Origin: Areca catechu
Taxonomy: Eukaryota; Streptophyta; Magnoliopsida; Arecales; Arecaceae
Assembly (NCBI GenBank): GCA_021397845.1
Contig: CM038044.1
Span: 103,228,942 to 103,292,941, forward strand
Length of the DNA: 64,000 bases
Direction of reading: 5' to 3'
Shown here in pieces: positions 35,260 through 46,193 of the stretch (the first letter of the stretch is position 1; each line of letters begins with the position of its first letter). The notes under the pieces are model-generated. The model saw only the letters and a list, made by a program, of their open reading frames with translations. It ran no database searches and was not told where the DNA came from. The position numbers and the translations under genes are program-made.

Positions 35260-37221
35260 ATGGGACCCCTAAAGCATGTAGTCCATCGACCTCGTCAGTC
35301 AAATCAGGAAGAAGAACGAAGGACAAAGGCCAGACACGAGGCTAGAGCTCCTGATCCGCCTGCACGATCACTTTTTGTAGCTTCTAGCAGGATGAGCTCG
35401 AAGACCGTCATTAGGGGATGACGAGTGGACTTCACTTTTGTCAACCAGCAGCATTTTAGGATTGGACAGTGGTTTCAATAGGCTGGTTTGACTTCTTTTT
35501 GCTCACTCAGTGAGAAGTTTTACCTAGGGCTGATTATAGAGTTTTATGGATCACTCGCCCGTGAGTCTGATGGATGGATGGCACAGGTGAGAGGCCGGGA
35601 TATCACTGTTTCATCAGAGGTACTGAGCAGAGTATGGGATATTCTGATGACTGGTTCAGTGGTGGACAGTTTGATGGATAGAGTGAGTGGACTCCAATGT
35701 ATCTTCAAGTTTGATATATTCCCTGAGGGAGCCACCGTACCCGCATCCCGACTATGTGTGGAGATAAGATTATTGCACCATATTGTCGCCCAGATACTTA
35801 TGCCAAAGATCGGATGCTTCGATTACATCATTGAGCGGGAGTTGCTAGTGATGGTCTCTTTGGTTCAGCGCACGCCCGTCTGCCTTCCAATGCTTATGAT
35901 TCACCAGATGACAGAGGCGTAGACGAGCCATCGACTCTGCCTGCCATATGGGATGGGATTGACTGTTCTATTCAGGAAGTATGGTGTTAGCTTTGAGGAT
36001 GAGCCCTTCTACATGCTACTTCATATTGATGTGTATGACATCAGGTCATTACACCGGATGGGTTATCATCTATTCCGAGGCTAGTGGACTCGCAGGATAT
36101 CTAGTCAGGTCGAGGACAGAGCTGATGACGATGATGCTGTAAAGGAGGAGCGCATCCTCTCCGGTGAGGCAGGACCTAGTGAGAGTCAGCCTAAGACAGT
36201 GGCTTAGCCAACGGTTGCATCTCAGCCTGATCCTACTACTTCAGCATAGCCTCAGCCAGCTCAGATGGAGACTCAGGGTGTTTCTGATAGCTTACTGGAT
36301 AGAGTCAGATGCATTGAGATTGATCTTTTGATCGTGAGATAGCATCTTGACTACTTCATAGCTGAGACCAGAGAGAGCCAAAGTGGACTAAGTGATGGCA
36401 TCTCAGCTATATTGATTACACTATCTAGACCTTCAGTGAGTACTCCGATTGCTGATACAGCTCCACCTGCTCCTGCACCTATTGTTGATGTTGATGGTGA
36501 TGATCTTGATGGAGATGATGAGGAGACTGACTCTAGTGGATTCGACTTTCTAGATATGACTACAGAGCCAGTAGCGGAGGTGATGGCAGACTTGCCCAGG
36601 AGTCCTACTCTTGATCCTTTTAGTTCACCTACACAGACTCCAGTTCCATCCTATCCTTCCAGATCGGATGATCATGATCCTATTCCTATACTTTCACCGG
36701 TTATTGATTCTCTTGTTATTGATATTCCTGTTATACATTCACTTATTGTTGATACACTGATTATTGACACTCCTATCATAGATTCACCGATTACAGACTT
36801 GCCCATTCATTCTTTAGTTGATACATCTATCTCTGATACACCAGTTTTTGATACACCCTCTATTGATACTCCTACTATTCACACATCCTCACTTATCCGA
36901 GAGCTTGGTTTTTACATACCTGGCTTTCAGTATATTGATTCTGGTCTCTCCTTTGATCGCACGCCACTTCAGGCAGTCGTAGAGACTGTCAAACCGATTA
37001 GTTCCGTTCCTGTGGAGGATATTGCTTCTACCTCTACTGCTCCAGCCAAAGGTCAGACATATGCACAATGTAGAGGACGTGGTCATCGTACCCCTCCACG
37101 ACTGACCAGGACCCGACTCCGAGATCTTAGATCAATGTGGCCTCGAGCTCGATCCTTTAGTGATAAAGGACCTATTGAGATCGGATCATCTTCAGATGAT
37201 GATGATACGGATGAAGATTAG
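35260..37221 (+). pseudogene. Outer sirevirus accessory ORF after pol
   Basis: 654 codons in one frame from ATG 35260 to TAG 37221, with several internal stops, including 35419-35421, one near 35478 and 35920-35922. Parts match the inner copy: basic N-terminus MGPLKHVVHRPRQS, globular region (FYLGLIIEFYGSLARESDGW, LPYGMGLTVLFRKYGVSF), a repetitive acidic region at about 36450-36890 built from units like (I/V)(I/V)D(T/S)(P/L)(I/V)I, and FYIPGFQYIDSG. The tail is CRGRGHRTPPRLTRTRLRD followed by SSSDDDDTDED. Conservation of length, frame and layout in two independent insertions argues that it was a real protein. Its role is unknown; RNA or chromatin binding through the Arg-rich tail is only a guess. 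Confidence 0.74.
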
Positions 37222-37986
37222 GGTACTTATATATTTTTAGATAGTTTACTTTTATGCATCTATGTATGTATTGTCTTTTGTTGTACGCACTCTGATTTGA
37301 AATGAAATATCATGTTGAACTTCATGTTTGTAACTTTAAATGAATGAATGATTTCAATTTCCTTGGTATTTCATTGTCTTTATGAATTGGAATGAAGTTC
37401 TTACATTACACTTCAATGCTACATCCTGAATGTATGGACGATTTGTCTTCCTACCTTTTTAATGATAACAAAAAGGGGGAGTAGTATAGTAAGATTTAAG
37501 TATAAATGTGATATATTTTTGCGAGGTAAAGTGTATTTGTGATGTGCAAGGGGTAAATGAGAGTATTTGAATTTTTTTTTTTAAAAAAAAAACTTGAATT
37601 GAAACTATTTACAAACTCCTTAAGAAAGGGGGAGCTATACTTTGTTTTCATTGAAATCCTTTTTAAAGTGAATTTCATCTTGAAACCTTTCTTTAAATGT
37701 TTGAAAAGATATTTACAAACCATTTTATCGATCATCAATTCAGGGAAAGCTTTACTTATTGCTAAATTTTCATGTAGAGTATCATGATACATGTGATTAT
37801 GTTTCATATATATCCTAAAGATCTGATACTCTTATTCATTACAATTTTCTCTGATATATCTTATCGAAATTGAAAATTACTTTGATACAATTATTGTATT
37901 TAGTGCTATGCACCTTATTGAATTCTTTCAAAAGCTTATTATGCAATTTATACTTAAAATTTTGTCATCATCAAAAATGGAGAGAT
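37222..37986 (+). other. Outer sirevirus 3' untranslated region with repeated polypurine tracts
   Basis: Non-coding. PPT-like tracts AAAAAGGGGGAG (about 37470-37481), GAAAGGGGGAG (about 37624-37634) and AAAAATGGAGAGA (about 37974-37985, next to the LTR) repeat as in the inner copy. Short T and A homopolymers are at 37570-37592. Confidence 0.7.
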
Positions 37987-39605
37987 TGTTGACTCCGTTG
38001 TTGATTTTGATGATAAGCAAAATAATTAAGTATAAGTTGAGTATTAATGATTTCTTTGAAGTATGTTTCTATTGAAAAAGGTGCTCACAAATTTGAAGAA
38101 GTTTGTTTGATTGATGAAATCAAGTTTGGATAAAAAGAACTGCTCAAAGAGGACTTGGACAATCAATATTTGCTTGAATGATTATTTGAGTTATGTGAAA
38201 ATGTGTTTCAGCTCAAGTTTAGCCTTTTCTATGAAGTTTTCACTGAGGTGTCGATTCAAAGTATCGACACATGATACCAAGTGTCGACACATGGAAGTGA
38301 AGTGTCAACTTAAGCCGATACGCAAGTATGTTTCAGTTGGCATGACTGAAGTGTCAACACATGGACCTGAAGTGTCGACTCAAAGTGTCGACACATGGAT
38401 CAGCTCATCGCCTGAGATTTTCAAGCCATAGAACTTGCTGGAAATGAAGAACTGCTGAAGTGTCGACACATGGAAGAGAAGTGTCGACTCAAAGTATCGA
38501 CTCACCTGAGAAAGTGTCGATACATTTGAGATTTCCAGAGAACCAGAATGAAGATATTTGAACTAAGTGTCGACTCAAGAAGTTCAAGTGTCGATAGAAA
38601 GTGTCGACAGGAAGTGTCGACTCAAAGTCTAAAGTGTCAGCACATGGAGTTCTGGGAACAGTAATGACTAGTTTTTCAAATGCAGAACTTGACTCTTTTG
38701 CCCTCCAATGGCTAGTTTTTCAAGTCTAATAGCTAGAAACGAGATTTGAGACCTTGGAGAAGTATATATTGCTCCAAATCAAATCAAAAGAAAGAGATTT
38801 GAACATTATTGATGAGAATAAGATAAGAGCATTCAAGTGAGAGCTTTAACTCCTATTCATTGAAGATTCAACTACTTTCAAGCAAAAGCAAGTCTCCAAG
38901 CATTCAAGAGCCTTCAAGAGCATTGAAGATCATCCATTCTAAAGCATTCAAGAGGCTTCAACAAGTTCAAAGCATTTCTACATCGAGCTTCAAAGAGATA
39001 CCCACTTTTGTTTAGAAAGCTTACTTTGTTTCTTTACTTCAAATCATTATATGTTATAAGGGTTCTTGGTTAGCCTATTGTAAAACCAAGGGAGATTATT
39101 GGTGAGCCTTTAAAAATCAATAAAGTTGGTGGTTAGCCTGCAAACAACTTAGGTTCTTGGTTATCCCAGAAAATCAAAGGAGGTTGGTGGTGAGCCTTAA
39201 AACCATTTAGGTTCTTGGTTAGCCCATAAAACCAAGTGAGGTTTTGACTTGTTGGCCTTGTGAAAACAAGTTGGGTTTTTGATTAGTGAGCCCACAAATC
39301 TAATCAACTATAATCAGTGTGATTATAGTGAATTTCTAAAGGGATCTTGGGGAGTGGATGTAGGTACATTAATAGCACCGAACCACTATATTTCTTGGTG
39401 TTTGTGGTTGATTGATCTCTCTACTTGCTTTTCATTTATTGCTTTTTATTTTTGCTGCGCTTTTAATTTAAGAGCATTACATTTGAATTCATAGTACCTT
39501 GCTTATTTAATTGTTGGATTGGATTGCTTAGCATTGCATTGCATTAAGTAAATAATTTTTAGAGACCCAATTCACCCCCCCTCTTGGGTTGCTTACTGGG
39601 CAACA
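37987..39605 (+). repeat. Outer sirevirus 3' LTR
   Basis: 1,619 bp, partner of 16874-18477, beginning TGTTGACTCC and ending GGGCAACA, followed by the TSD GGTGG. The GTGTCGACAC array is at about 38250-38650 and the AAAACCAAGGGAG repeat at about 39060-39300. Confidence 0.92.
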
Positions 39606-41150
39606 GGTGGACCAGTGGAAGAAGGTTGAAGAAGCTAATGAAGCCATCACCTTCACCTGGATTGATGTCGAAGGAGTGTAGTATCCTCATAATGATCCAA
39701 TGGTTGTAACTATGAATATAGCTAATTATGATGTAAACCACATGCTCATTAATAATGAAAGTTCTATGGATGTCTTGTTTTACAAGGCTCTCTTAAAGAT
39801 GAATATCTTTTCAAAGTAATGGGAAAGGATGTATGCACTGATAACGAGGTTCTCTAAAGACCCGGTCCCTATTGAAGGGACTATTATGCTACCTGTGATA
39901 GCGGGCCAGGCTCCTCCATAATCCTTGATGCACTTAACCTTCATGGTTGTAGAAACTCCATCATCATACAATGTTATACTTGGCCGACCCAGTCTGATTG
40001 TCCTTTGTGCAATTGTTTCAACATATTATTTACTCATAAATTTCTCAATCGCACGAGGGATTGGTGAAGTCCATTGGAATCAAGCCCTGACAAAGCAGTG
40101 CTATATGATATCCCTCCAAGCTAGGCCACCTAGTTTCATCCTAGTTGAAGGCCTCAATACTTAAGATGAGCTGATTGAAGAATGAGGGGAACCTGCCAAA
40201 GACCTCTTAGCCATCCCTCTACATGATGGCAATTCATAACACTTCATCCATATCAGCTCTAGATTGGACAAGACCATAAGGCAATAACTTGTAAATTTTT
40301 TACAAAAAAATAATGATATTTTTGCTTGGTCTCCTGCAGATATGTCAAGTATTGGCTCGGAAATGATGGTGCATTGCTTGAAGGTGGATCCAGCTCACTG
40401 GCCCGTGAAATAAAAGAAAAGATGTTTCACCACCGAGCAACAAAAAGCCATCATCGAGGAGATATAAAAGTTGAATAGTGCCAAGTTTATCAGAGAAGTC
40501 AACTATCCTAATTGGCTGGCCAATGTCATATGGGTAAAGAAGGCTAACGACAAGTGGTAGATGTGCATTGATTTCACTAACTTGAACAGGTCATGTCTGA
40601 AGAATAGTTACCCGCTTCCCTGAATTGACTAGCTGGTGGATGGGACCACGGGCCACGAACTCCTAACTTCATGGATGCATTCTCCGGATATAATCAAATT
40701 TGCATAATACCAAAGAATGAAGAAAAATAACCTTTATTACTGACTATGGTTTGTTTTGCTATAGGATCATGCTATTTGGCCTGAAGAATACAGGGGCGAC
40801 CTACTAGGGGTAGGTGAACAAAATTTTTAAAGATCAAATTGACCACAACATGGAGCTCTACGTGGATGACATGCTCATCAAGAGTCATTCCTTAGGAAAT
40901 CATGTTGATAACATGGAGGAGACTTTCACCACCCTATGTAAGTACCAAATAAAGCTGAACCCGATAAAGTGTGCATTCTAGATGACCTCTAGCAAATTCA
41001 TCAAGTTCAAGTAACACTGAGAGATTGAAGCTAACCTAGAGGAGATCCAGGAAGTAAGATAGATGGAAGCTTTGAACATAGTGAAGGAGGTGCAAAGGCT
41101 TATAGGAAGAATTGCTACCCTTAGTCAGTTCATCTCTAGATCAACTAAGC
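39606..41150 (+). pseudogene. Tat protease and reverse transcriptase (decayed)
   Basis: Continues the Tat ORF after the sirevirus. The protease region has NIANYDVNHMLINNESSMDV (about 39715-39775), where the usual catalytic D-G of this clade reads N-E, so activity is lost, and ETPSSYNVILGRPSLIVL (about 39950-40005). RT: VDPAHWPVK near 40390, MCIDFTNLNRS (40561), KNEEK near 40720, LKNTGAT (40780), and palm box MELYVDDMLIKS (about 40850-40888) with both Asp kept. KLNPIKCAF follows near 40950. Stops and shifts are numerous. Confidence 0.8.
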
Positions 41151-41199
41151 GATGTCTACCCTTTTTCCAAACTCTAAAAAAGTCAAGGACTTTCAATGG

Positions 41200-42130
41200 A
41201 TTGATAAATGTTAGAAGGTATTTGAGGATTTGAAAGCCTACCTTGGTGCTCCACTCCTCAACAAGTCTGAGGCAGGTGAAGTGCTTTATTTATACTTGAA
41301 GATCTCATCCTTGTCTATTAACTCTGTACTGATTCAGGAGGAAGGCTGAGTCCAGAAGCTAGTTTATTACATCAATAAGGCACTGCAAAATACAGAGACT
41401 AGGTACACTTGATAGATAACGTTGATTTTTGCTCTCATAATTTTAGCTAAGAAGCTCCACCTTATTTCCAAGCCCACATTATGGTTGTTCTCATGGATCA
41501 ACCACTCAAGACTGCTTTGCATAGGCCAAACATAGTGAGTAAGGTGGCCAAATGGGTCCTCAAACTCATAGAGTTCGATCTTGTACTCTAGCCTTGACCC
41601 TCCATAAAGGTGCAAGTGCTGACTGACTTTGTGACTGAGTGCACCATTCTAGAAGAAGAGCTAGCAGCAAATGACTTGGTAGAAGAAGACCCAAAGAATT
41701 AATGGGTGTTGTATATGGAAGGCTTGTCAAATACCAATGAGCCGAGAGCAGGACTGATCCTTGCCAGTCCTGAGGGAGATGTCATCTAGTGTGATCTCCA
41801 CTTTTGGTTCTTTTTTACCAATAATGAGGCCAAATATGAGGCTTTAATTATTGGCCTCAAAATATCCAAAGAGCCAGGTGTGCAATATTTGAAGGCCTGT
41901 AGCGACTCTCATCTTATCGTCGGCCATGTACAGAAAGAATATGAGGCTAGGGAAGAAAATATGAAAAAATCACTTTTCAAAGATAAGGGACATGACCCAA
42001 GCCTTTTGCAATCTTGACATTCAACATAAACCTAGGATGGAGAATGCTCAAGCCAATGCCCTCGCAAAGCTAGCGACATGTGCATCACTTGATTTATTTG
42101 CCCAAGTTTTGTTTGAAGTTGTAGAAGAGC
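41200..42130 (+). pseudogene. Tat dual RNase H domains (decayed)
   Basis: Two successive RNase H-like regions. The first (about 41215-41630) reads FEDLKAYLGAPLLNKSEAGE and LVYYINKALQNTETRYT. The second (about 41690-42100) reads NWVLYMEGLSNTNEPRAGLI, NNEAKYEALIIGL and SDSHLIVGHVQKEYEA, followed by RMENAQANALAKLAT-like text. It is the extra, archaeal-type RNase H found in the Tat clade. Its first catalytic Asp (normally in a YVDGSS-type motif) is Glu here (YMEG). This doubling is the main reason for the Tat assignment. Confidence 0.76.
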
Positions 42131-42289
42131 CTAGCATCTAGGAGCCAATAATGATATTGTAGCATGACTCTAAACCATGTTGGATTGGCCCACTAGTCAA
42201 CTACCTTCGTTAGGGAACCCTTCCTACCAATCGAAAGTAAGCTCGAAAGCTATAGTACCAAGCCTCTCGGTTTGTCCTTTATGAAGGTA

Positions 42290-43400
42290 AGCTATAAAAG
42301 AGATCATTCTCCCTGCCACTATTGAAGTGCCTGCAATCCTCAGAAGTGGAGTATGCCTTGTAAGAAGTTTATAAAGGGCTATGTGGAAGCCACTTGGGGG
42401 GTAGGTTCCTATCTTACAAAATCCTTTGGCAAGGATATTATTGGCCCACCATGCAGCAAGATACTATGGATATGGTCAGGAAGTGTGAACGGTCTCAACG
42501 ATACTCCAATATGCAATGACAACTGGCCACCTTGCTATTTCCAATCAGTGCTCCATAGCTCTTTGCTAAGTGGAGAATAGACACACTCGGTCCTTTTGCA
42601 CAGGCCTTAGGGTAGCAGAAGTTTTTGCTTGTGACCATAGACTACATCATAAAATGGGTGGAAGCTGAACCTCTTACCAAAATCATAGAAGCCCGAGTAA
42701 AGGATTTTATTTGAAAATCCATCATCTACCACTTTGGCCTTCCCAAAACCATCATCACCAACAATGACCGACAATTTAGCCCCTTCAAACTAGCTGAATT
42801 CTACCAAGACTTGGGTATAATTCATTGCTTTACTTCTTTCAACCATCCCCAAGCCAATGGCAAGGTTAAAATTACTAATAGAATTCTTTTGCATGGACTA
42901 AAAACTCAACTAGATTGAGTGAAGGGGGCATGGCCCGATGAATTACATCATGCTCTTTGAGCCTATCAGACCATCTAAAGAGTTTTGACAGGTGAAACTT
43001 TCTTCAATCTCACCTTCAAGATCAAAGCAATGATCCCATTGGAGCTAGGCTTTCCTTCCCTCTGAGTCAAGAATTTCAATGAAGATAGTAACTCAAAGCA
43101 CTTATGGACAAACCTAGATCTATTAGAAGAGGTTCAGGAAAGGGCGGCGATGAGAATAGTAGCCTATCGATAGAGGGTCGCTCGATACCATGATACAAGA
43201 GTTTGAGATAAGTTCTTCTAGGTTGGAGTTCTTGTACTATGAAGGACCAAAGTATCTTAGCCAACCATCCTAGGGAAGCTCTCTCCAAATTGGGAAGGTC
43301 CCTACCAAGCAGAAGAGGTTATCTAGCTTGGAACGTATCATCTCACACAATTGGATGGAACACTCCTGCCTCATCCCTGGAATTTAGAAAACCTTCAAAT
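42290..43400 (+). pseudogene. Tat integrase (decayed)
   Basis: Zinc-binding region at about 42330-42520 followed by the catalytic core: VTIDYIIKWVEAEPLTKI (about 42632), ARVKDFI, FGLPKTIITNNDRQF (where DNG is usual), and HPQANGKVKITNR, in which the third catalytic Glu is Lys. C-terminal ELGFPSL near 43045 and RVARYHD-like text near 43170-43195 end the domain. Loss of catalytic residues and several stops make it inactive. Confidence 0.78.
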
Positions 43401-43509
43401 TTATTATTAGTAATATAAATTTTTTCATGCCCCAATGAAAATATTTGTAGTTAAAATGGTTTGTATTCTTATTGGCTGATAGGCAATCGAAGCCTTCAGA
43501 TGGCCCTGG

Positions 43510-44150
43510 CACCAAATGGCCTTTGATTAGCCTGTGCCTCAATAGTGAGTGCTAACTACTAGGACCCTCTCTTGTCCATAACATCGGGCTAACAAATAAG
43601 ACCTGACTTAATGGCAAGGACTAATCACTAGGGCCCTCACTCATCCATTGTGTCGGGCTAACTAACAAGATCCATCTCAATGGTAAGGGCTAACCATTAG
43701 GAGCCTTGTCCGTCTATAGCATTAAGCTAAGTAACAAGACTTGACTCAATGGCGAGGGCTAACCACCAGCACCCTCGCCTATTAGCAGCATCGGGCTAAC
43801 TAACAACATCAAGATTAATAGCAAGAGCTACCACTAGGACCCTCACACATCTGTAGTGTCAGGCTAACTAACAAGACCTACCTTGATGGCAAGGCTTACC
43901 ACTAGGACCCTCGGTCATTTGCAACATTGAGCTAACTAACAAGACCTGGCTCGATGGTGAGGGCTAATCACAAGGACCCTCGCCCATCCATAGCATCAGT
44001 CTAACTAGCAAGACCCGACTCGATGGCGAGAACTAACCACTGGGACCCTTGCCCATCTATAGCATCAAGCTAACTAACAAGACATGGCTTAATGGTGAGG
44101 GATAACTACAAGGATCCTTGTCCATCTGCGATGCAGAGGGCTAACCACCA
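43510..44150 (+). repeat. 69-bp tandem array in the Tat 3' region, about nine copies
   Basis: Period 68-69 bp, judged from successive starts of (G)GGCTAAC near 43586, 43655, 43724, 43793, 43861, 43929, 43998 and 44067. Unit theme: GGGCTAACTAACAAGACC, then TCAATGGCGAGGGCTAACCA, then CTAGGACCCTCGCCCATC. Copies differ by about 10-20% by eye. It lies just after the integrase, the known hypervariable 3' region of Tat/Ogre elements, and is cut off by the Ty1/copia LTR at 44153. Confidence 0.88.
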
Positions 44151-45426
44151 GGTATTAGAAATCGTCTAACAATCCCGGGTTGTATGAATAGGTTTTAAAA
44201 TTTTATAATTAATTAAAATAGATAGTAGCGGAATTAAAAAACTAATCTAGGCATGCATAAAGGATCATATAATGAACATGTAATATAGATCTACAAATAA
44301 AACCAAAATTATTAAATAGATTAAATTTATTTGCCAGTTGCACTACTCTATTTTCATCGGATCGAATTTAGGAAAAGCCCCATGTTTCCCTGGAGTCATC
44401 AGATCAAGTCTGGAAAAAATCTTTGGGTTTCGCTAAAGCCACGCACATGCCCAGCCTCTAGTAGTATCCATATGGAGATGGCCTGATTGAAGCTCTAAGG
44501 CCACCAGAGTGCTAGCATCTTGCAAGCCTCGCTTTAATAGTTGGATCGAATCCTCCTTCATCTTCTTGATTTGTTTTCTCCACACTAGAGATCTTGAAAT
44601 CAAGAATAGCTCTTTTTAAGAAATCAAAGGGAAAATTTATTTCTTTCTTTTTACATGAACCCTTTATACAAGATCAAGACTAAAAAAAGGAGGAGAGGGG
44701 TGATAATAAATCTCTTAATTATTTTGTGGTGGAAAATGGGAAGAAACATATGGGATGGCTTCTTATGAGATTCTATCTCATATTAAAAACCACTCCATGC
44801 ACACACCATATGTGTGTCACCTCTTCCTACTTTTTTCATGCCAACCACCAATCCTTTTCTCCCTAGAGTCCTACTTAATCAAGAATTAGGATAAGTCATT
44901 AAATCAAGTTTAAACAATTAAATGGATTAGAATAGAGAATAAGAGAGAAAACCATAGGAGCGCCAAACCCTTTTGTGCACCCATTTAATTCCATGCCAAT
45001 CTTGGGATTTCATGCGAAGAATATGGCATGGCCCCTTTCTTTCTTACAGACCAAAAAGGAGTTAAGACATGGAGAGAAGAGAGAATAATTAGTTAGTTAA
45101 TTAGGAATTAGTTCAACTAATAATGACTTGTCTTAACTGTTTTATGATTCTAACTAACCTAACTAATCCTATGAGGTTTATGTTTAAACCCATTAGGAAT
45201 TTGTTAGGAATTAGTTAGAGCAACTAACTAACTAATTCTAACCAACTAGAAAACTAACTAACCTAATTCCTAACCATTTTAGGTTTAGGTTTAAATCAAT
45301 AACTAATTAGGAATTAGATCCTAATCTTATTAGGACCACTAAATCTAGATAGAATAGATTAAATCTAACTAAATAAATCACATTTAATTCACCTAAGTTT
45401 AGATAACTAATTAATCCAAACCAATT

Positions 45427-46160
45427 ACTGTCTAGAGCCGAATTTGCCTATAACAATTCAGTCAATAGATCTACTGGAAAAAGTTCATTCGAAATTGTTC
45501 ATGGATACAAACCTATGAAGCCATTAGATCTGGTTCCTTTATCTATTAATGCATGCATATCTGAGTCAGCTAAATCATTTTCACAACACATAAAGAACTT
45601 GCATCATGAAATCATTAAAAAAATTAAAGAGAGCAATGACTCATATAAGCAAACAGCTGATTCAAACAAAAGGTTTAAAGAATTTAAAGTAGGGGACCAA
45701 GTTATGATCAGGCTTAGACCTGAGCGATTTCCTTCTGGAACGATCAAGAAATTACATGCCCGAAGTGCAGGACCTTTCAAAATACTTCGTAAGTTTGGAT
45801 CTAATGCTTATGAGATTGAGTTACCACCATATTTAGGCATAAGTCCAACTTTCAACGTATAAGATCTTGCAGAGTATAAGGAGCTGATACTGCAACCTAG
45901 TGAGCCATTTGGGCTTGACCCCATTCTTGAGAGTGAACCTATCCTTGATTGTCCACTGACCAAAATCTCAAATCGGAAAGACAGGGTTGAACAAATTTTG
46001 GATGACAAAATGATTGTTACTCGGAACAAGGACTACCAGCGATACCTGGTTCATTGTAAGGACATCCTGACTCCGATGATTCTTGGATAACTCGGGAGGA
46101 TCTACAGAAGATTGATCCATATTTGCTCGAGAGGTACCTGAGCAGAGCTGACCCTTACTC
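45427..46160 (+). pseudogene. Chromovirus integrase C-terminus with chromodomain (5'-truncated)
   Basis: Begins abruptly inside the integrase core (SRAEFAYNNSVNRSTGKSSF). 45515-45862 is open and holds the post-core domain (VGDQVMIRLRPERFPSGTIK, ARSAGPFKILRKFGSNAYEI, YLGISPTFNV). After a stop at 45860 it continues to a chromodomain start, RVEQILDDKMIVTRNKDYQR (about 45987), which shifts frame but keeps DSWITREDLQKIDPYLLERY near 46078-46137. The chromodomain would have directed integration toward particular chromatin. It is similar to 61.4-62.2 kb. Confidence 0.82.
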
Positions 46161-46193
46161 GACAGGGTCGAGTTCCTCCCACCTGGAGAGAAT

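Larger units (their letters stand above)
16874..39605 (+). mobile_element. Outer sirevirus (Ty1/copia, SIRE/Maximus type)
   Basis: A 22.7-kb locus made of an ~11.25-kb Ty1/copia element plus an 11.5-kb nested element. TSD GGTGG at 16869-16873 and 39606-39610, LTRs 16874-18477 and 37987-39605 (TGTTGACTCC ... GGGCAACA), PBS at 18480. Order: gag with two CCHC knuckles, protease, integrase, RT, RNase H, then an accessory ORF. This Ty1/copia order plus an extra ORF and 1.6-kb LTRs is the sirevirus layout. LTR pairs differ by several percent by eye, so it is not young. Confidence 0.92.
14137..44152 (+). mobile_element. Tat-clade Ty3/gypsy retrotransposon, split by sireviruses
   Basis: Host element of the nest. 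The 5' LTR and gag are at 14137-16868 and the rest at 39606-44152; the two halves join once the 22.7-kb sirevirus with its TSD is removed. Order: LTR, gag, protease, RT, RNase H, second RNase H, integrase, 69-bp tandem array. The dual RNase H and a tandem-repeat 3' region are features of the Tat/Ogre group. The 3' LTR is not seen because a Ty1/copia LTR interrupts at 44153. All coding parts carry stops and lost catalytic residues. Confidence 0.8.
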
